A stretch of DNA of 64,000 bases from Akebia trifoliata. Lineage: Eukaryota > Streptophyta > Magnoliopsida > Ranunculales > Lardizabalaceae. Shown in pieces: positions 51,301-62,819 of the stretch. The stretch spans positions 2,542,001-2,606,000 of the forward strand of contig CM030709.1 of assembly GCA_017979445.1 (NCBI GenBank), in the 5' to 3' direction. Numbering within the stretch: position 1 is the stretch's first letter; each line of letters begins with the position of its first letter. Position numbers and translations under genes: made by a program. Below the pieces are notes generated by a model that saw only the letters and a list, made by a program, of their open reading frames with translations, was not told the DNA's origin and ran no database searches.

Positions 51301-54300
51301 TCCAAGGGCTCATGCATCAGCTTTATTCAATGTCAATACAAGTTAGATCATTCAGGTTCAGTTGTAATCAAGTTCTTAAATGTCAGGCTGGATTTCTTAC
51401 GGTTATGGTAGAAACTGATTTCATGATGGGTTCAATTTAACCAAGTGGACCTCCTTTTCTTAACGTATCATCAAAAAGCTGACTGCGGATATATATTGAT
51501 TTTACATTTATGCTTTTGACGAGTAATTGAGGAAGAAGGTTTTTTTTTTAATGTTTGTTGTAATCCATTTCTATAAATGACTTAGCATCAAATATCTATG
51601 TGCAATTTAACAATGATCTTGTAGTTCTTTCTTAGTAGCTTAAATGTAGTCTACGATATAGATTTTTTTTTTATTGTAAAACATTGCGGTGTTATATCCA
51701 TTTGTTCTATCAACTGTAGTCTATAGGGTCATGATCAAGGGTCTTAGTGTTGGTTGCTATGGGTCATATATATGTTGCCTTTTCTACATTCCAATATGAA
51801 ATGGTTGTGCCAGAGAGATCCTTTATAATGATTTTGGAACTAATTTAAATATCTATTCCACTTTATCTGCTCATGGAACCCCCTTGGTTTTGATGCTGGA
51901 CAGAGAGCAGTTTTGGATTAGAAAGAACATTAATGCATTTGACTCATTTTCTGTAGCCTGTGCAGTGTTAGCCACTTAATGCAACATGTGGAACCTATAA
52001 TTAAAAATTAGTTTCATAAGTTATCTCATATTTCTCCAAATTAGGAACACGTCATGCTTAGTGACCATTCTCTCATCTTGTGTTGGAAGTTAAGATTGTT
52101 AGTAGTTGAAGCTGTAATCTCTTTGTCCATAGATGGATTTTTATGTCCCTGTACTTGCACTGAATTTTTTTTAGGTGAAAAAGTTATTTATAAGAATGAC
52201 ACACTTTTGAAGCTGGATGATCAAGTTGGTTGAAATGCTTTCTGATAGATAATCGTTATTGCAGGTGGAGGACATGTTGAAGAGAAGCTTTGCTGAATTC
52301 CATGCTCAAAAGAAACTTCCAGAACAACAACAAAAACTCATGCTGAAGCTTGCTCAACCTACAGTAACTATTGAGTGAGTTTCTCAAATTTTCCCCAATT
52401 AGATTCATAATTCTTCATTTTAGAATTAGTAATTAGTAATTCAATTTTATTGTATCAAACTATTGTCGGTGATTCTCTTTCCTCAAATGCCTCCTTGTTG
52501 ATTGAGGTGCTTGGTTAGAGCCTACACATTTATTAATCATCCTTGATCTTCACCTCGACATCCCCATTGTCTCCTGTTCGACCTTTGTTTTGATTAGTCA
52601 TAAACTGCCATTCAATTCCATCTTATATGCATTTTCAATTTTTTTTATTTTAATGAATATAATAGAGGTCAAGAAGACCTATCTCACAAAACCAAACACC
52701 AATCAACACCTGAGAAACAAACAAAGCTCACCTGAAACTTCGTTCTCTCATTACATATATACTGCATGGCCAACATTTTTGAAGGCTACTTTATAAATCT
52801 TGTGCAATTGTGTGAATTTCTTGTAGAACTAGCTACCTACTTTTCCATTTTAGCATAATACTTGAGGGATGTTTGTTTGCATTTCAGATGTATACACGGT
52901 GAACCTGCAATTGAGGAATACTATGATATGTCGACAGAGGCTGATAAACATAGAGATTTTGTATTAGAGAAGATCCTACAGTCCCATGCTGCCCAACAAT
53001 TTCTTGTACCTGGAAGAGTGGTGGTCGTCAAATCACAATCAGTGAGTACCTATTTTTATTTTTTTTATATACCAAAAACGATTCCCTGAATACAATTTAG
53101 TCACATTAATTCAGTATTATTCATGGAATCTGGGACAATACTTGCATTTAATGGTGCTAGTTTTGTGTTGTGCCCATTTAAAGTTCCTGATTAGCATAAT
53201 AACTAAGTTCTGATTCGGCAATTTTTTGGTGTGGGGTCACTTCGGTTTATTTCCGATAGATCCAGGAAAGTTTCTGAAAAATGCGGGGATTATAAAAATA
53301 TATTTCTTCAAAATTTCATGAGTAATTTGGGATTAAATTACTGATTGGAAGAGTTGCTAATTAATTGCGTCTTTTCTTCACAAAAAAAAAAAACGGAGGT
53401 TTTTTTTACTATGAGGGTGAAATCATCTCTTCTTTCAGACTGGATTTGTGTCCTACAGTCACTTTTATTGCAAAGAGGATCTGGATATGGTGGATTGTAC
53501 TTTGATGCCTCGGGAGGGGATGTTTAGATGTGTTCTGCTTGCATCTTGTAAAATATACTGTCCCAGACATTCTTGTATCCTAAATTATGTCCATTAGGTT
53601 AATTCTATTCAATCAGTAAGTTTCCCATGTTTGAATTTGTATTTATTTCGACACTGTAAGGTATATGGAGGATACAATCAATAAATTTGTTTCACAATCA
53701 CTAGGAAATTCTTTCTAATACCTATATTTGCTTGATGTTTATCATTTACAAATGACAGGTCCAAGACCACTTACTTGGAGTAGTCCTGCAAAAACCTTCC
53801 ACTAATAATAAACAATTTATTGTTCTGGTACTGCGACCTGATCTGACAACACCTATCCAAACTCCTTCAGCTAGTGATAAATCTCAAGAAGGAGGTTTAT
53901 TCATGCTTCTTCCTAAACATAAACGTGGTCTAGATGAAGACTTCATTCCAGCTAGCGGTTCTCGCAAAGGATCGGGTGCCATCAATATAAAGTTACCACA
54001 CCGTGGTAGTGCAGCTGGAGTGAATTATGAGGTTATGGAAATTGAACCTAAAGAGTTCTTAAGCATTTGCAATTGCAAAATAAATGTTGATCGAATTGGC
54101 CTTCTTGAAGAGGAAAGTAAAGCTGCATACTCAAAAACAGTTCAACAGCTTTTAAGTAAAAAATCTAATGGAAATAATTATCCTCCTGCTCTACATCCAA
54201 AAGGTATGGCTCCTGTTCTCTGAATATTCACTGTTTCTTTATAAGCTATGTGAAATGACTTGAATGTTGTACAAACTACAAGCTATGTATCTAGATCGTC

Positions 54301-57300
54301 ATATTTTAAACATATTAATATGTTCATATAAGCACTAAGAAAATCATCCATTTATGAGTTAGTTGGCTACATTATTAATTTATCCATACCTATTTCAAAA
54401 AATAAAAATATATAATAACATGAATGCAATATTACTTAATAGTTTCTTAGCTAAGCAACTGTTTATGTGTTGAAGTTTGTGACATTATTATTTTCGTTTC
54501 TATTTGGAGAACTAAGTTCTTCACCATCAAGTTCTCAAATACTTGCACATTTGTGTAGCATAATCTTGTTGATATTCATTTCCACACTGCATGTGATTGT
54601 TTACTGTATTTTGATGACTCAATGAGTGTGTTTTAATGCGTATTTTATCATTTCCCACAATTTCAATAATATTTTCCTCAGTATTTTGTCATTTCCAAAA
54701 GTTGATTAATTTTCGCACTGATTGAAATATTTCCACAGAATATTCCCATTTCAGGTTGACCAAAATATACACTGAAATCGAAATTTAGTACCTTGGTTCT
54801 ATGTAGCAATGACATGTTACTTCTAGTACTTTTGTTGTGGTAGACATGCTTGCAAACATGTGTCAACACACCCTGACAAACATCCTTACATGTTAAGTTT
54901 TGTCACTTTTTATTTCAATTATTTTCTATAAAAAGTGACATCTGAAAGGGTTGGTGCAATCCACCTCCATTGACCAATTTATTAAGTCAAGCACAACCAT
55001 GGATCGATATTTGAAACGTACTTTCATTAAGATATGGTTGATATCTGTACACCAGCATTATAATGTTTTATTTTTTCATAAAAGGATTCTGGAGTTAAAT
55101 GTTGCATTTTGGACGTGTCTGTTTTAATAAATGGACTTGTCAAAAAATATAATGCATGTGTATGGATGTGCTGGTGTTTCAGACTTCTCAATGGCATCGT
55201 GTGTCAGACACCTTGTAACAGTGTCAAACACCAACACAACTGTTGGTAACCTTGTTATGTTGGCTATATTTATGGTTTATAAGAAGGGGAATTTTCCCTC
55301 TATTTCAAAAATCAAGGTTATCTTGAGGTAACTTATAGATACATATTGTCACACAATTATGTGCAGTTAAGGCTATTCCTTTCAATCATTCTACCGTTCA
55401 ATCAATCTACAAAGCCTTATCCCAACTATATGGGTTTAGCTACACAAATCCTGTTTTGCCATTCCACTCTTAGTGAGGCCATATTTTCTGTTAGATAGCT
55501 TGCCCTCGGCTCTTTTCTTACTACCTCCCTCAATGTCCTTTCAGACTTACTTTAATCCTTTACAGCTTGTGATGAAGGCCAAAAAGAGTATGGAGGTAGG
55601 CAGGTAGTGAGGAAGATCTGAAATCTTACACTCCAACAAAGTATTTTCACGAGAATCCTATTGTTATCCCTCTGCCAGTTTATTAGCAAGTAATCAGACA
55701 TGGGAGTTTCTCAATCCCGAATGATGACCAGCTCTAATTGTTGAATGCTTGCAATGGAGTTCTTCAATATTTTCTGTAAAATCTAAAGCTGGAAGAGAAA
55801 TGGCTGGCTTTACCAGGCCTAGTCACCCCTATGAAGAAGTCAAACTATAATTTGTCAGATTTCCCCTACATTACAAATTTAATCCATTCTCGTACGTTTC
55901 ACACTTGTTGGTATTCACTTTTGGTTCAATAATTAATTATTAGCTATGAGAATAGTGGTTAGTGATGATTAAAACCCATGGTGTCAGAATGACAGTACTG
56001 GATTCTATTGATTTCAACTTCCCCTTAAATTTACTAGCTAAAGGTAAAGCTTTGTTATGGTGAGCCTATTTCAGATCTGAAGCTGAACGACATGGAGCTC
56101 GTGAATGTGTACAACAGATGGAACAGTATATTGCAAAAGATGGCTGAGAATAAGTGTCATGGATGCATAAAATTGCCGGAGCACACTGAATTACTAAGAA
56201 CACTTAACAAGCACCGAGAAGAAGTTAATGCACTGAAGTATGAAATGTCAGATGAAGCACTTAAACAGATGCCGGAATTTCAGGGCAGAGTATGCTTTTC
56301 ATGAACTTTTATCTCTGTTTCCTTTTTGCATGGTTTCTGGGTTGTAATAAATAGATTCCCTCACATAAATTTTTCTCAGGAACACAAATGCACTCTATAT
56401 AGTTATCACTAACACCCTATAATTTTACTCTTGCAGATAGATGTGCTGAAGATAATTGGATGTATAGATGCTGACCTTGTTGTTCGGATCAAGGGTCGCG
56501 TAGCTTGTGAGATGAATTCTGGGGAAGAGTTGATATCCACAGAGTGCTTGTTTGAGAACCAATTGGATGACCTGGAACCAGAAGAAGCTGTAGCACTCAT
56601 GTCTGCCCTTGTATTTCAGCAGCGGAACACTTCCGAACCCTCACTTACTCAAAAGCTGGCTCTAGCAAAATCGAGGTTATTTCCATTTTATATCAAGGAA
56701 TAGAATGGGTTTTTTGCTTCTATAATTGAAGTTTATAAATAATGCTACTTGGTGGTGTAAATTGCCAGGTTCGTTATTGTTTGCCATTATAATAGTATGA
56801 ATCAGACTCACTCCATCACCTAATATTCAGAAATGTTTAAATTAAAAAAAACAATATTAAATTTGAATTTAAATTTGTTGTTTTTATTTTATTTATTTAT
56901 TCTTAAATAACAGAAATATCTGTGGAAGACGTACATTATTTTCAACCATAACCCCCAAGTGAAGAATATTACAGTGAGAAGTACCTTAAAATAAGATAAT
57001 TCACTGATTTATTTTCTATTATCTTCTTGCTGTTATTTGTTTTTTTAGAACCAAGGTATACAGGCCTCTTAGAGAACCCGACTAATCCTTGGGGTACGTG
57101 CAGTCCCCTCCCCTCACATGCATTTATTGTAATTCATTAATCTGTCCAGAAATTTGTGGCTTTATTAGTCCTATCTACAAGTGCCTGTAATCAATAGTTC
57201 ACAAATCTTAGAAGTTGGATTTCTGGCATCTTGGGTAGGTTAACAGTGATTAATCTGCAAATCTTGTGTTTAGACATGCACAACGTTTTTTTATTCTTGG

Positions 57301-58346
57301 CTAGGAAAGTGAGATTAGTTGGTAAAAGATGGTTGGATCCTTTGTAATCAAGGAGGGTCATCTTGACCTTTCCCATGATTCTAATAAAATTTATGTTCAT
57401 AAAAAAATAAAAATAAAAAACTGATCCTTGTGGGACTGTTTTCTATCTAAAATCCGAGTTCTTGGTATTTTTGTGGTTATTCAGAACTGAGGTTAAGTAC
57501 CTTCTGTTTTGAGACACTTGGATGAGTCCAGGCTTGGTTGAATTCTGGGGATTGAGTTTCCCTAGTTTTTGCACAATTGGGGGCTTCAATCATCTTTAAA
57601 AAGCATTTACTTGTCCATAAGCTTTGGTTCAAACTTTTTCCAAATTGAAGTTAGTTTAATCCACATTAGTCCTCAGAGAAGTTATAATTTCCAGCAGATT
57701 GAAGGCATTGAGTTGGTTTAAACAGATGAAGTTCATAGATAACATAATGTGTTTCCATTGTTTTTGTTTTAGTTGTAAAGTGAACTTTAATATCATGTTA
57801 TCTTTACAATTATATTCTTTCTTATCTTTACAATTAGATTCTTTCTGGGTTTAAATTCAATTTCATATTTTTCTTGTTCATTGAATCTAAACTCACATAT
57901 GCATCCAAATTAGATTGTATGATACAGCAATCAGACTTGGGGAGCTTCAAGCGCAGTTCAACCTACCAATAAACCCTGAGGAGTATGCACAAGACAATCT
58001 CAAGTTCGGTCTAGTTGAAGTTGTTTATGAATGGGCAAAGGTTCATTTTCAAGTGTAGACATTAATATTCTGTAGAGCCCCGTTGCTTATTTTTTTTACC
58101 AACTCGACATTTTCATTTTTTTTTCCATGGCAGGGTACACCCTTTGCGGATATTTGTGAGCTCACAGACGTTCCTGAAGGTATGATTGTGAGGACCATTG
58201 TCCGATTGGATGAGACGTGCCGTGAATTCAAGAATGCTGCAGCAATCATGGGTAACTCAGCTCTCTACAAAAAAATGGAAACGGCTTCCAATGCAATCAA
58301 ACGCGACATTGTTTTTGCAGCTAGTTTGTACATCACCGGAGTTTAA
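39664..58346 (+). CDS. SKI2: SKI2-type DExH-box RNA helicase
   Basis: Proposed CDS: join(39664..39798, 44170..44427, 44562..44822, 44931..44999, 45387..45465, 45794..45975, 46172..46279, 47192..47293, 47592..47792, 47937..48047, 48432..48499, 48713..49070, 49256..49411, 49503..49613, 50278..50331, 50771..51028, 52265..52374, 52888..53041, 53759..54203, 56075..56289, 56437..56675, 57914..58040, 58134..58346), 1337 aa. In the cytosolic SKI complex (with SKI3 and SKI8) SKI2 feeds mRNA 3'-5' into the RNA exosome. Seen: N-terminal [17 protein letters not shown]; Walker [10 protein letters not shown] (378-386); DEVH (469-472); SAT (500-502); [29 protein letters not shown]; motif [12 protein letters not shown] (775-784); a Ski2-like arch; and C-terminal [12 protein letters not shown]...[10 protein letters not shown]. 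Length and order match Arabidopsis SKI2 (about 1347 aa). All exon phases close and no stop is seen. Exon 1 lies 4.4 kb upstream of exon 2, behind transposon insertions, and was found by its conserved N-terminus. Confidence 0.93.
40273..42061 (+). mobile_element. Short gag-only LTR retrotransposon (TR-GAG-like)
   Basis: Two direct LTRs, 40273-40677 (405 bp) and 41665-42061 (397 bp), both start TGTTATGTGCCTAG and end GGTACGTAACA. They are nearly identical apart from a roughly 17-bp and a roughly 10-bp indel. The internal region (987 bp) begins with TTGGTGTCAGAG, a tRNA-Met-type primer-binding site with one change. It ends with the purine-rich AAGGGGTAGAGAA before the 3' LTR. Flanks AATAC (40268-40272) and AATGC (42062-42066) are a 5-bp duplication with one mismatch. 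Only gag is present; protease, reverse transcriptase and integrase are absent. It would need enzymes from another element to move. Confidence 0.88.
40704..41622 (+). pseudogene. Broken Ty3/gypsy-type gag in the short LTR element
   Basis: The frame starts at ATG 40704 and reaches [13 protein letters not shown], where a TGA at 40989 replaces the expected tryptophan codon. The same frame resumes with [12 protein letters not shown] and [15 protein letters not shown], the conserved core of plant gypsy gag. Near 41215-41240 coding shifts to another frame, with a segment apparently lost. It then gives [21 protein letters not shown] and [13 protein letters not shown], the last a degenerate zinc-knuckle-like region. 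One nonsense change and one frameshift/deletion make it non-functional. Confidence 0.8.
42283..42395. repeat. Foldback family D, copy 4
   Basis: AACCATAGATCTCTTTCCTC then GGGATACATAACTGCACATC is answered by GATGTGCAATTGTGTATCCC and GAGGAAAAGATATATGGTT. This is the clearest hairpin of the family. It lies about 25 bp outside the solo LTR, in SKI2 intron 1. Confidence 0.7.
42780..43520 (-). pseudogene. Decayed LINE (L1-type) reverse-transcriptase fragment
   Basis: On the minus strand, 43492-43181 encodes [38 protein letters not shown] and QILDWCSV, the N-terminal RT blocks of plant L1 LINEs. Further on come DKAYVHVNW and, in other frames, [12 protein letters not shown] pieces. Stops and frameshifts separate these blocks, and the sequence upstream of 43492 is shifted. 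The last part (42780-43059) is tandemly duplicated with a 140-bp period. The YADD catalytic block was not found. The fragment is in SKI2 intron 1, antisense to the gene. Confidence 0.75.
45160..45224 (+). repeat. (CT)n(CA)n microsatellite in SKI2 intron 4
   Basis: A CT tract passes directly into a CA tract. Confidence 0.85.
47410..47431 (+). repeat. 22-base C homopolymer in SKI2 intron 8
   Basis: An unbroken run of about 22 C lies in an otherwise AT-rich intron. The exact length may reflect sequencing or assembly error. Confidence 0.7.
48211..48290. repeat. Foldback family C, copy 4, in SKI2 intron 10
   Basis: TTGGCTGATTTTTTGTGAGG and the inverted ATCCTCACAAAAAATCAGG, followed by TCATTCC, match the inner hairpins of the 37056-37433 element. 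A TA repeat near 48342-48361 follows, as with that element. Confidence 0.55.
50431..50590. repeat. Possible hAT-MITE remnant in SKI2 intron 15
   Basis: CGCAGTGGTGGATAAAAAAA resembles the CAG(T/G)GG(C/T)GGA ends of hAT MITEs. It is followed by a CCCCCCCTCAACCCC region like the inside of the element at 34864-35100. No matching right end or target duplication was found. Confidence 0.25.
55400..55560. repeat. Retroposon-tail-like repeat (second copy)
   Basis: ACAAAGCCTTATCCCAACTA, then GGGTTTAGCTACACAAATCC and CATTCCACTCTTAG. This is the counterpart of 4425-4620 and sits in the 1.9-kb SKI2 intron 19. The two copies differ at many positions. Confidence 0.45.
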
Positions 58347-58921
58347 TGTGTCTGCCAAGTTCATCTCTACTTATTTTACTCTCTGAAGAGCAATGGAACG
58401 ATAGTTCACATCAATAGGCTGACTCGATGTAGAATCACTTGCTGTGGAACTCAAAGTAGGAAAAGGTGGGGCAATTTTAGATACTTTTCTTGGTTGGGAG
58501 GTAACCCGAACAGGTTGGACATTACTCGCAACAATTGTAAATTTCATTGGTGATGTTAGAGCCTCACCATTTTATTTCTTAGGTGTAAATTTCTGAACTC
58601 CTTTTGGATTTGAAACCCTAATGCAAATCCGAATGTCAGGTACACTTTCTAGCTGCTAACCCACAAATGTTTGGCACGCTGGGTGACATCCATGTAGTCT
58701 GATCCGGTAAAAAGATCTTCCATAAAAGAAATAACTCAAAAGCAGACAAGGAAGTCATGATCTATCAGTAATGGATTCTCTCGGCCTTGATGCAACTTAT
58801 TTTCTTGGCATCACTCTGTTGATACACCACCTGGCAAGGTTCAAAATCTGTTCACCTACTAATTACTAGTCACTAAACCTCTTGCTTTAAAAAAATGTAC
58901 CCTTAATGATTTTCTGACTCA
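58347..58921 (+). other. SKI2 3' UTR and flank
   Basis: Sequence directly after the SKI2 stop. It is non-coding and should include the 3' UTR. No distinct polyadenylation site could be chosen. Confidence 0.4.
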
Positions 58922-59063
58922 AAAATTTTCACTCAGCTTGCACTTGGCTGATGTGGCAAGGGCACATAACTGCTAATCGTTTTCCTTGTGTATCCCAAAG
59001 AGAAAGATCTATGGTTCTGTGCCCTTGCAACATCAGCTGCGTACGGACCGAGTGAAAATTTTC
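58922..59063. repeat. Foldback family D, copy 5
   Basis: AAAATTTTCACTCAGCTTGC and GATGTGGCAAGGGCACATAA on the left are matched by TCTGTGCCCTTGCAACATCA and ACCGAGTGAAAATTTTC on the right. The right half holds CTTGTGTATCCCAAAGAGAA and AGATCTATGGTTC, the family D core. Its outer arms differ from those of copy 3. Confidence 0.65.
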
Positions 59064-59285
59064 AAGCCAGTAAATCATGATTCAAAAATGTATTCGATAC
59101 AAGTTGGTGGGATGACCAAAGGTTGAGATGTGGTTTTACAAAATAAAAGAATCATGTAATACAATCAATATTCTTTTTTTGATTGGCATCTAATCAATAT
59201 TCTTATATGGTAATGAGTTAATGGAAAATTTTGATAGACATTTGTGAAGGCCTGAGGGGTGTTATGCCTCAACCGAAAGAGTGCT

Positions 59286-59425
59286 GATTTTGTAACGCAA
59301 CCTTACAAGGTAACTCACTGACAAGGCAAGTGCAAGAATCATTGATTTTTTTCCCTTCAGAATACACAACTGCACATGTTTTATGAGTTTTTGAGTCATC
59401 GTCAGGTTGAGTTATAAAATCATTA
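59286..59425. repeat. Foldback family E, copy 2
   Basis: GATTTTGTAACGCAACCTTA and the inverted CAGGTTGAGTTATAAAATC bound a 140-bp hairpin related to 25468-25621. It ends about 45 bp before the PIF/Harbinger-like element. Confidence 0.45.
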
Positions 59426-59814
59426 CACGAATTCAAATCTTGTTGAATCTACTTTTACTTTGATTACTAAGGGTCTGTTTTTTACAGAAACCAGCTTTAG
59501 CTCCAGAAACTGGTTTCTAGAAAAAGCAGAAATCCGGAGTCTGAAAAGTCATATCTAGCAGAAGCTTGTTCGTTACATAAGCACAGAAACTAGAAAAGCA
59601 TATTCGTTTGATAGCTTTTTATTACTGGATTCTGATAAAATAATCAAAATACCCCTAATGTTGATAATGCACTTAGAATGCATAAAAAATTATCAAAATA
59701 CTTTAATAAATATATAATTACACTAAATACATATATAAATGTAATAAATTTCTTTAATAGGTTTGAATAGGTAAACGTGATATTTCTATTTGATAATTTA
59801 ATCGGAAATTACCT

Positions 59815-60164
59815 TCAACCAAGAGTTCCACCAGTCATCGCTCGCTAATACCTTATTGTTAGCAGCATCGTAGCCCACACCACTACATGCTTTTAGCTTA
59901 ATCCATCTAGTCCACATAGCTTTACTTTTATCCCAGTGATTCTTATGTTGCTTCTTAGTGTAATTGAGTCTCGTCTGTTTGGAATTGTTTCATTAAAGAT
60001 GAGTATCCCGATACATTCAATGAAGTACCGGGTCTTTTTCCCTTCTTAACTAATTCCACGCAGATATCAACACAAATCTTATGAAGATAGGGTGTCCATC
60101 TTGCGGAATCAATTTTTGACTCTGTTTCTTTTGGTTCTGTTACTTTTTGTCTAGGCATCTGCAA
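59815..60164 (-). pseudogene. Myb/SANT-like ORF1 remnant of PIF/Harbinger element
   Basis: Minus-strand translation from 60164 begins MQMPRQKV and gives WTPYLHKICVDICVE then GKRPGTSLNVSGYSSL. This is the Myb/SANT-like domain pattern found in PIF/Harbinger ORF1 and plant 'L10-interacting MYB' proteins. The frame stops at 59955. The next frame, overlapping near 59970, continues QHKNHWDKSKAMWTRWIKLK and ends ASDDWWNSWLK, the domain's conserved C-terminal tryptophan segment. One small frameshift therefore breaks it. It presumably once bound element ends together with the transposase. Confidence 0.75.
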
Positions 60165-61885
60165 TTTAAATATTCATTTAAAAAAATAATAGATAAGGAA
60201 TAATCAATAAATCGTAACAAATCAAAAATTTATCTTTAAAAATGTCAAGAAATCTAATCCATCAATTCATAAAGCAAATAACTATATAAATTTGCATTTA
60301 TCTATATAAATTCCGCATGTGAGATGAGTTTAAACAAAAAATTGCATTATTCAAATTAATTTCGAAAATGGTAATTTATTATTTTCAGAAATAAGTTTTT
60401 TAACCAAATGGTCTAAAAAATGAACAATTCTACATTTTTCATACAAAAATTGTTGTTTTCCTTTCTTCTACCTTTTTACCATTCTTACCCTTCACATTTA
60501 TCAATACCCTACTCTTTTATATAATAAAGATAGGAGGTGTATAAATGTAATTTGAATATAAGTTAAAAGAAGGGTTATTAGTACTTTCAATATAAAGTTA
60601 AAAAACTGGTATTTTGAGTTCAAAAAATTGCAAAAAGTGAGTATTGTTTACATAAAGGACTGTTTAAATAAAAAATAAAAAAAAATCTGAACACATGGTT
60701 GGGTGAGTATTGTTTGCATAAAGGAAAATGCAATTTAAACGTGGCTAAAATTGCTAAACTTACCCTGAAATCACAAAAATCAACAAAGAGAGAGAGAATC
60801 TAAAAAGAAAGGTAGAATCAACACTAAAATTACACTATAGGAAGGTTTTTAGTTGTACCTTAGCTAAGATTGTAAACTTGCATCCTCATAATAAAAAGAA
60901 AGAGATGAATCCCCAAAGTGGTAGATCCATAAAATTAATCACATTATCCTACACCTTACTTTAAATTTGATGGAAAGGAAACAATTGTACAATTTCTACC
61001 TTGAGCATAACCCAAGCATGGTTTTAAATGTTTTCCAACAATGGTGAGTTTAAACCCAATTAAAATCAAACCCAACTTCAAAAAATAAAATAAAAATTGT
61101 AAGAAGGGTCGAGACCTAGTGTTAGGAGACAATGACAGTTTTTACTTTAAAAAGTGATATTGTCATGTGAGGAATTATGTCTAAATATATGTAATTTAGC
61201 TAGTACAGTTATTAGCAAGTGTTAGGAGCTTATTTGGCCGAACCCAATTCTATATAAGTATTGAACAACCCATGTGCACAGAATTAACTTGTTTTGCTTT
61301 GTTGGTATTTGGTATTAAAACTCTTAAGGAGTTTGTTCATAAGCTTTGCACATACCACTACGAATTTTCTTTTCAATGCATTTGGTTCACCTACCTCCTC
61401 ATAAGTTCCAGATTGTCCAAAAATATACTTGGAGAAGAATAGCAAAAATCATAACTTAAAACCAAGCTTCAAATCTCAACGAGGAACTCAACAACCCAAA
61501 AATAGTAGAACAACCTATCTTTTTTATCAATCCCACACCAATCCAATCCAAGTTTTCAACAGAATCATTGAAGAAAATAACAAATTCAATCAGAAAATTA
61601 GCAAAAGCTTCAAACATCATGAAGAAACTCAACCACAAATCCTGAACGTATAACAATCATCAATTTCCAGCTTTTTTTACCCATTCCACACCTATCCAAT
61701 TACAATTTTAAACAAACACAAAAACAACTAGAAATCCCATAGAAATCAGAAAACTTGTCATCCAAAGCTACAAACAATATAAATAAACTCACCCACAACG
61801 AAAATCCAATATAATCAAAAGAGATTTCCATGCTTTTAGATTCAATCCCAATAGCAAAATCAATTCAAGTTTTTGACAGAAAACA

Positions 61886-62452
61886 TTAAATAAAATAAAA
61901 TTCGTGAAAATGTAGGGATACAAGTTGCAAGTTGTTCATTTTTTCTATCAAACCCAACCCCAACAAGACCCATAAATTAGTTGCAGGAGATCCCATAGTT
62001 TTTTGTTTTGATTTGGAGTGGAGAGGGTGAGAGAAAGGTATAACACTGAGGCAACAAAATCGAGAGCAAAGAGTGGAGATTTTACCTTCGTGAGAGATGA
62101 GGAAACCCAAGATTCGTGATCTGTAGAGAGTGTTGAGCAATCGATTTGTGTGAGTCGAGAGATATCGATTTGTGTGAGTCAAGAGAGATCTAAGAAGAAG
62201 GAAGCCGAGAGTGAGAGTAGAGAGTGACAAGGAGGGGTTTACCCTTGAGAGATCGATTTGTGTGAGCCAAGATTGAGAGTGGAGAGTGACGAGGAGGTGT
62301 TTACAGTCGTTCGAAGTAGATAACGAAATAGGGTTACGATTTTTTCGTTGGAAATAGAAAAAAAGATGAGGGGCTTTTTGGTCATTATTCCATAGCCGTT
62401 TTCGGTGTTCGGCTCTGTACAGAAGCAAATGAAAGAAGCCTCTCTCTAACAT
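61886..62452 (-). other. Long open frame of unclear meaning inside the 3.1-kb element
   Basis: A 188-codon minus-strand open frame spans the repeat-rich right part of the element. Its product is Leu/Ser/Thr-rich with repeated LLTHTNRYLSTHTNRLL-like segments that only reflect the underlying DNA repeats. No domain was recognised. It may be leader sequence of the ORF1 transcript rather than a gene. Confidence 0.3.
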
Positions 62453-62819
62453 CTCTGAATAAGAGCTGATTTTTAACTTTTATTGATTTTCGTTAGAGCT
62501 AAAAGAGCTCAAACGATCATTGCTTATGGAGTTTTTTTGACTTAAAAGCTAAAAAAGTAAATTGAGCTGGCTTTTATATTCCAAACGAACAGCCCCTAAT
62601 TACCTTACTTGCGACCCACGAAACACATAATTCGAATATATTTAGCACTCATGACCAAGAAAACATTTCAGTAATGTCATACATGATTTGGCAAAAATAT
62701 GATTATTGGCTTCATGTGGTCTTAGGATACCAATTGTCACGGTCGTGCTGGATGCTTTGATGCTTCTACGGCATGAACAAATGCGATGACATAAGTTGAG
62801 TGTTCCACGTACTCAGCTT

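Larger units (their letters stand above)
59471..62596. mobile_element. 3.1-kb PIF/Harbinger-like element, no transposase
   Basis: The left end GGGTCTGTTTTTTACAGAAA and the right end read inwards, GGGGCTGTTCGTTTGGAATA, are imperfect terminal inverted repeats of the GG(G/C)-CTGTT type. TAA flanks both sides exactly (59468-59470 and 62597-62599), the 3-bp duplication typical of PIF/Harbinger elements. Inside is a decayed minus-strand Myb/SANT-like gene, the usual second protein of this superfamily. No DDE transposase was recognised. The right-hand part carries short direct repeats around GATCGATTTGTGTGAGTC (62140-62280). It is probably a deletion derivative that once depended on a full element. 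Confidence 0.75.

Noticed and set aside
59471..62596. LTR retrotransposon interpretation of the 3.1-kb block
   Set aside because: The ends are inverted rather than direct repeats and the duplication is TAA, with a Myb/SANT rather than gag/pol remnant.
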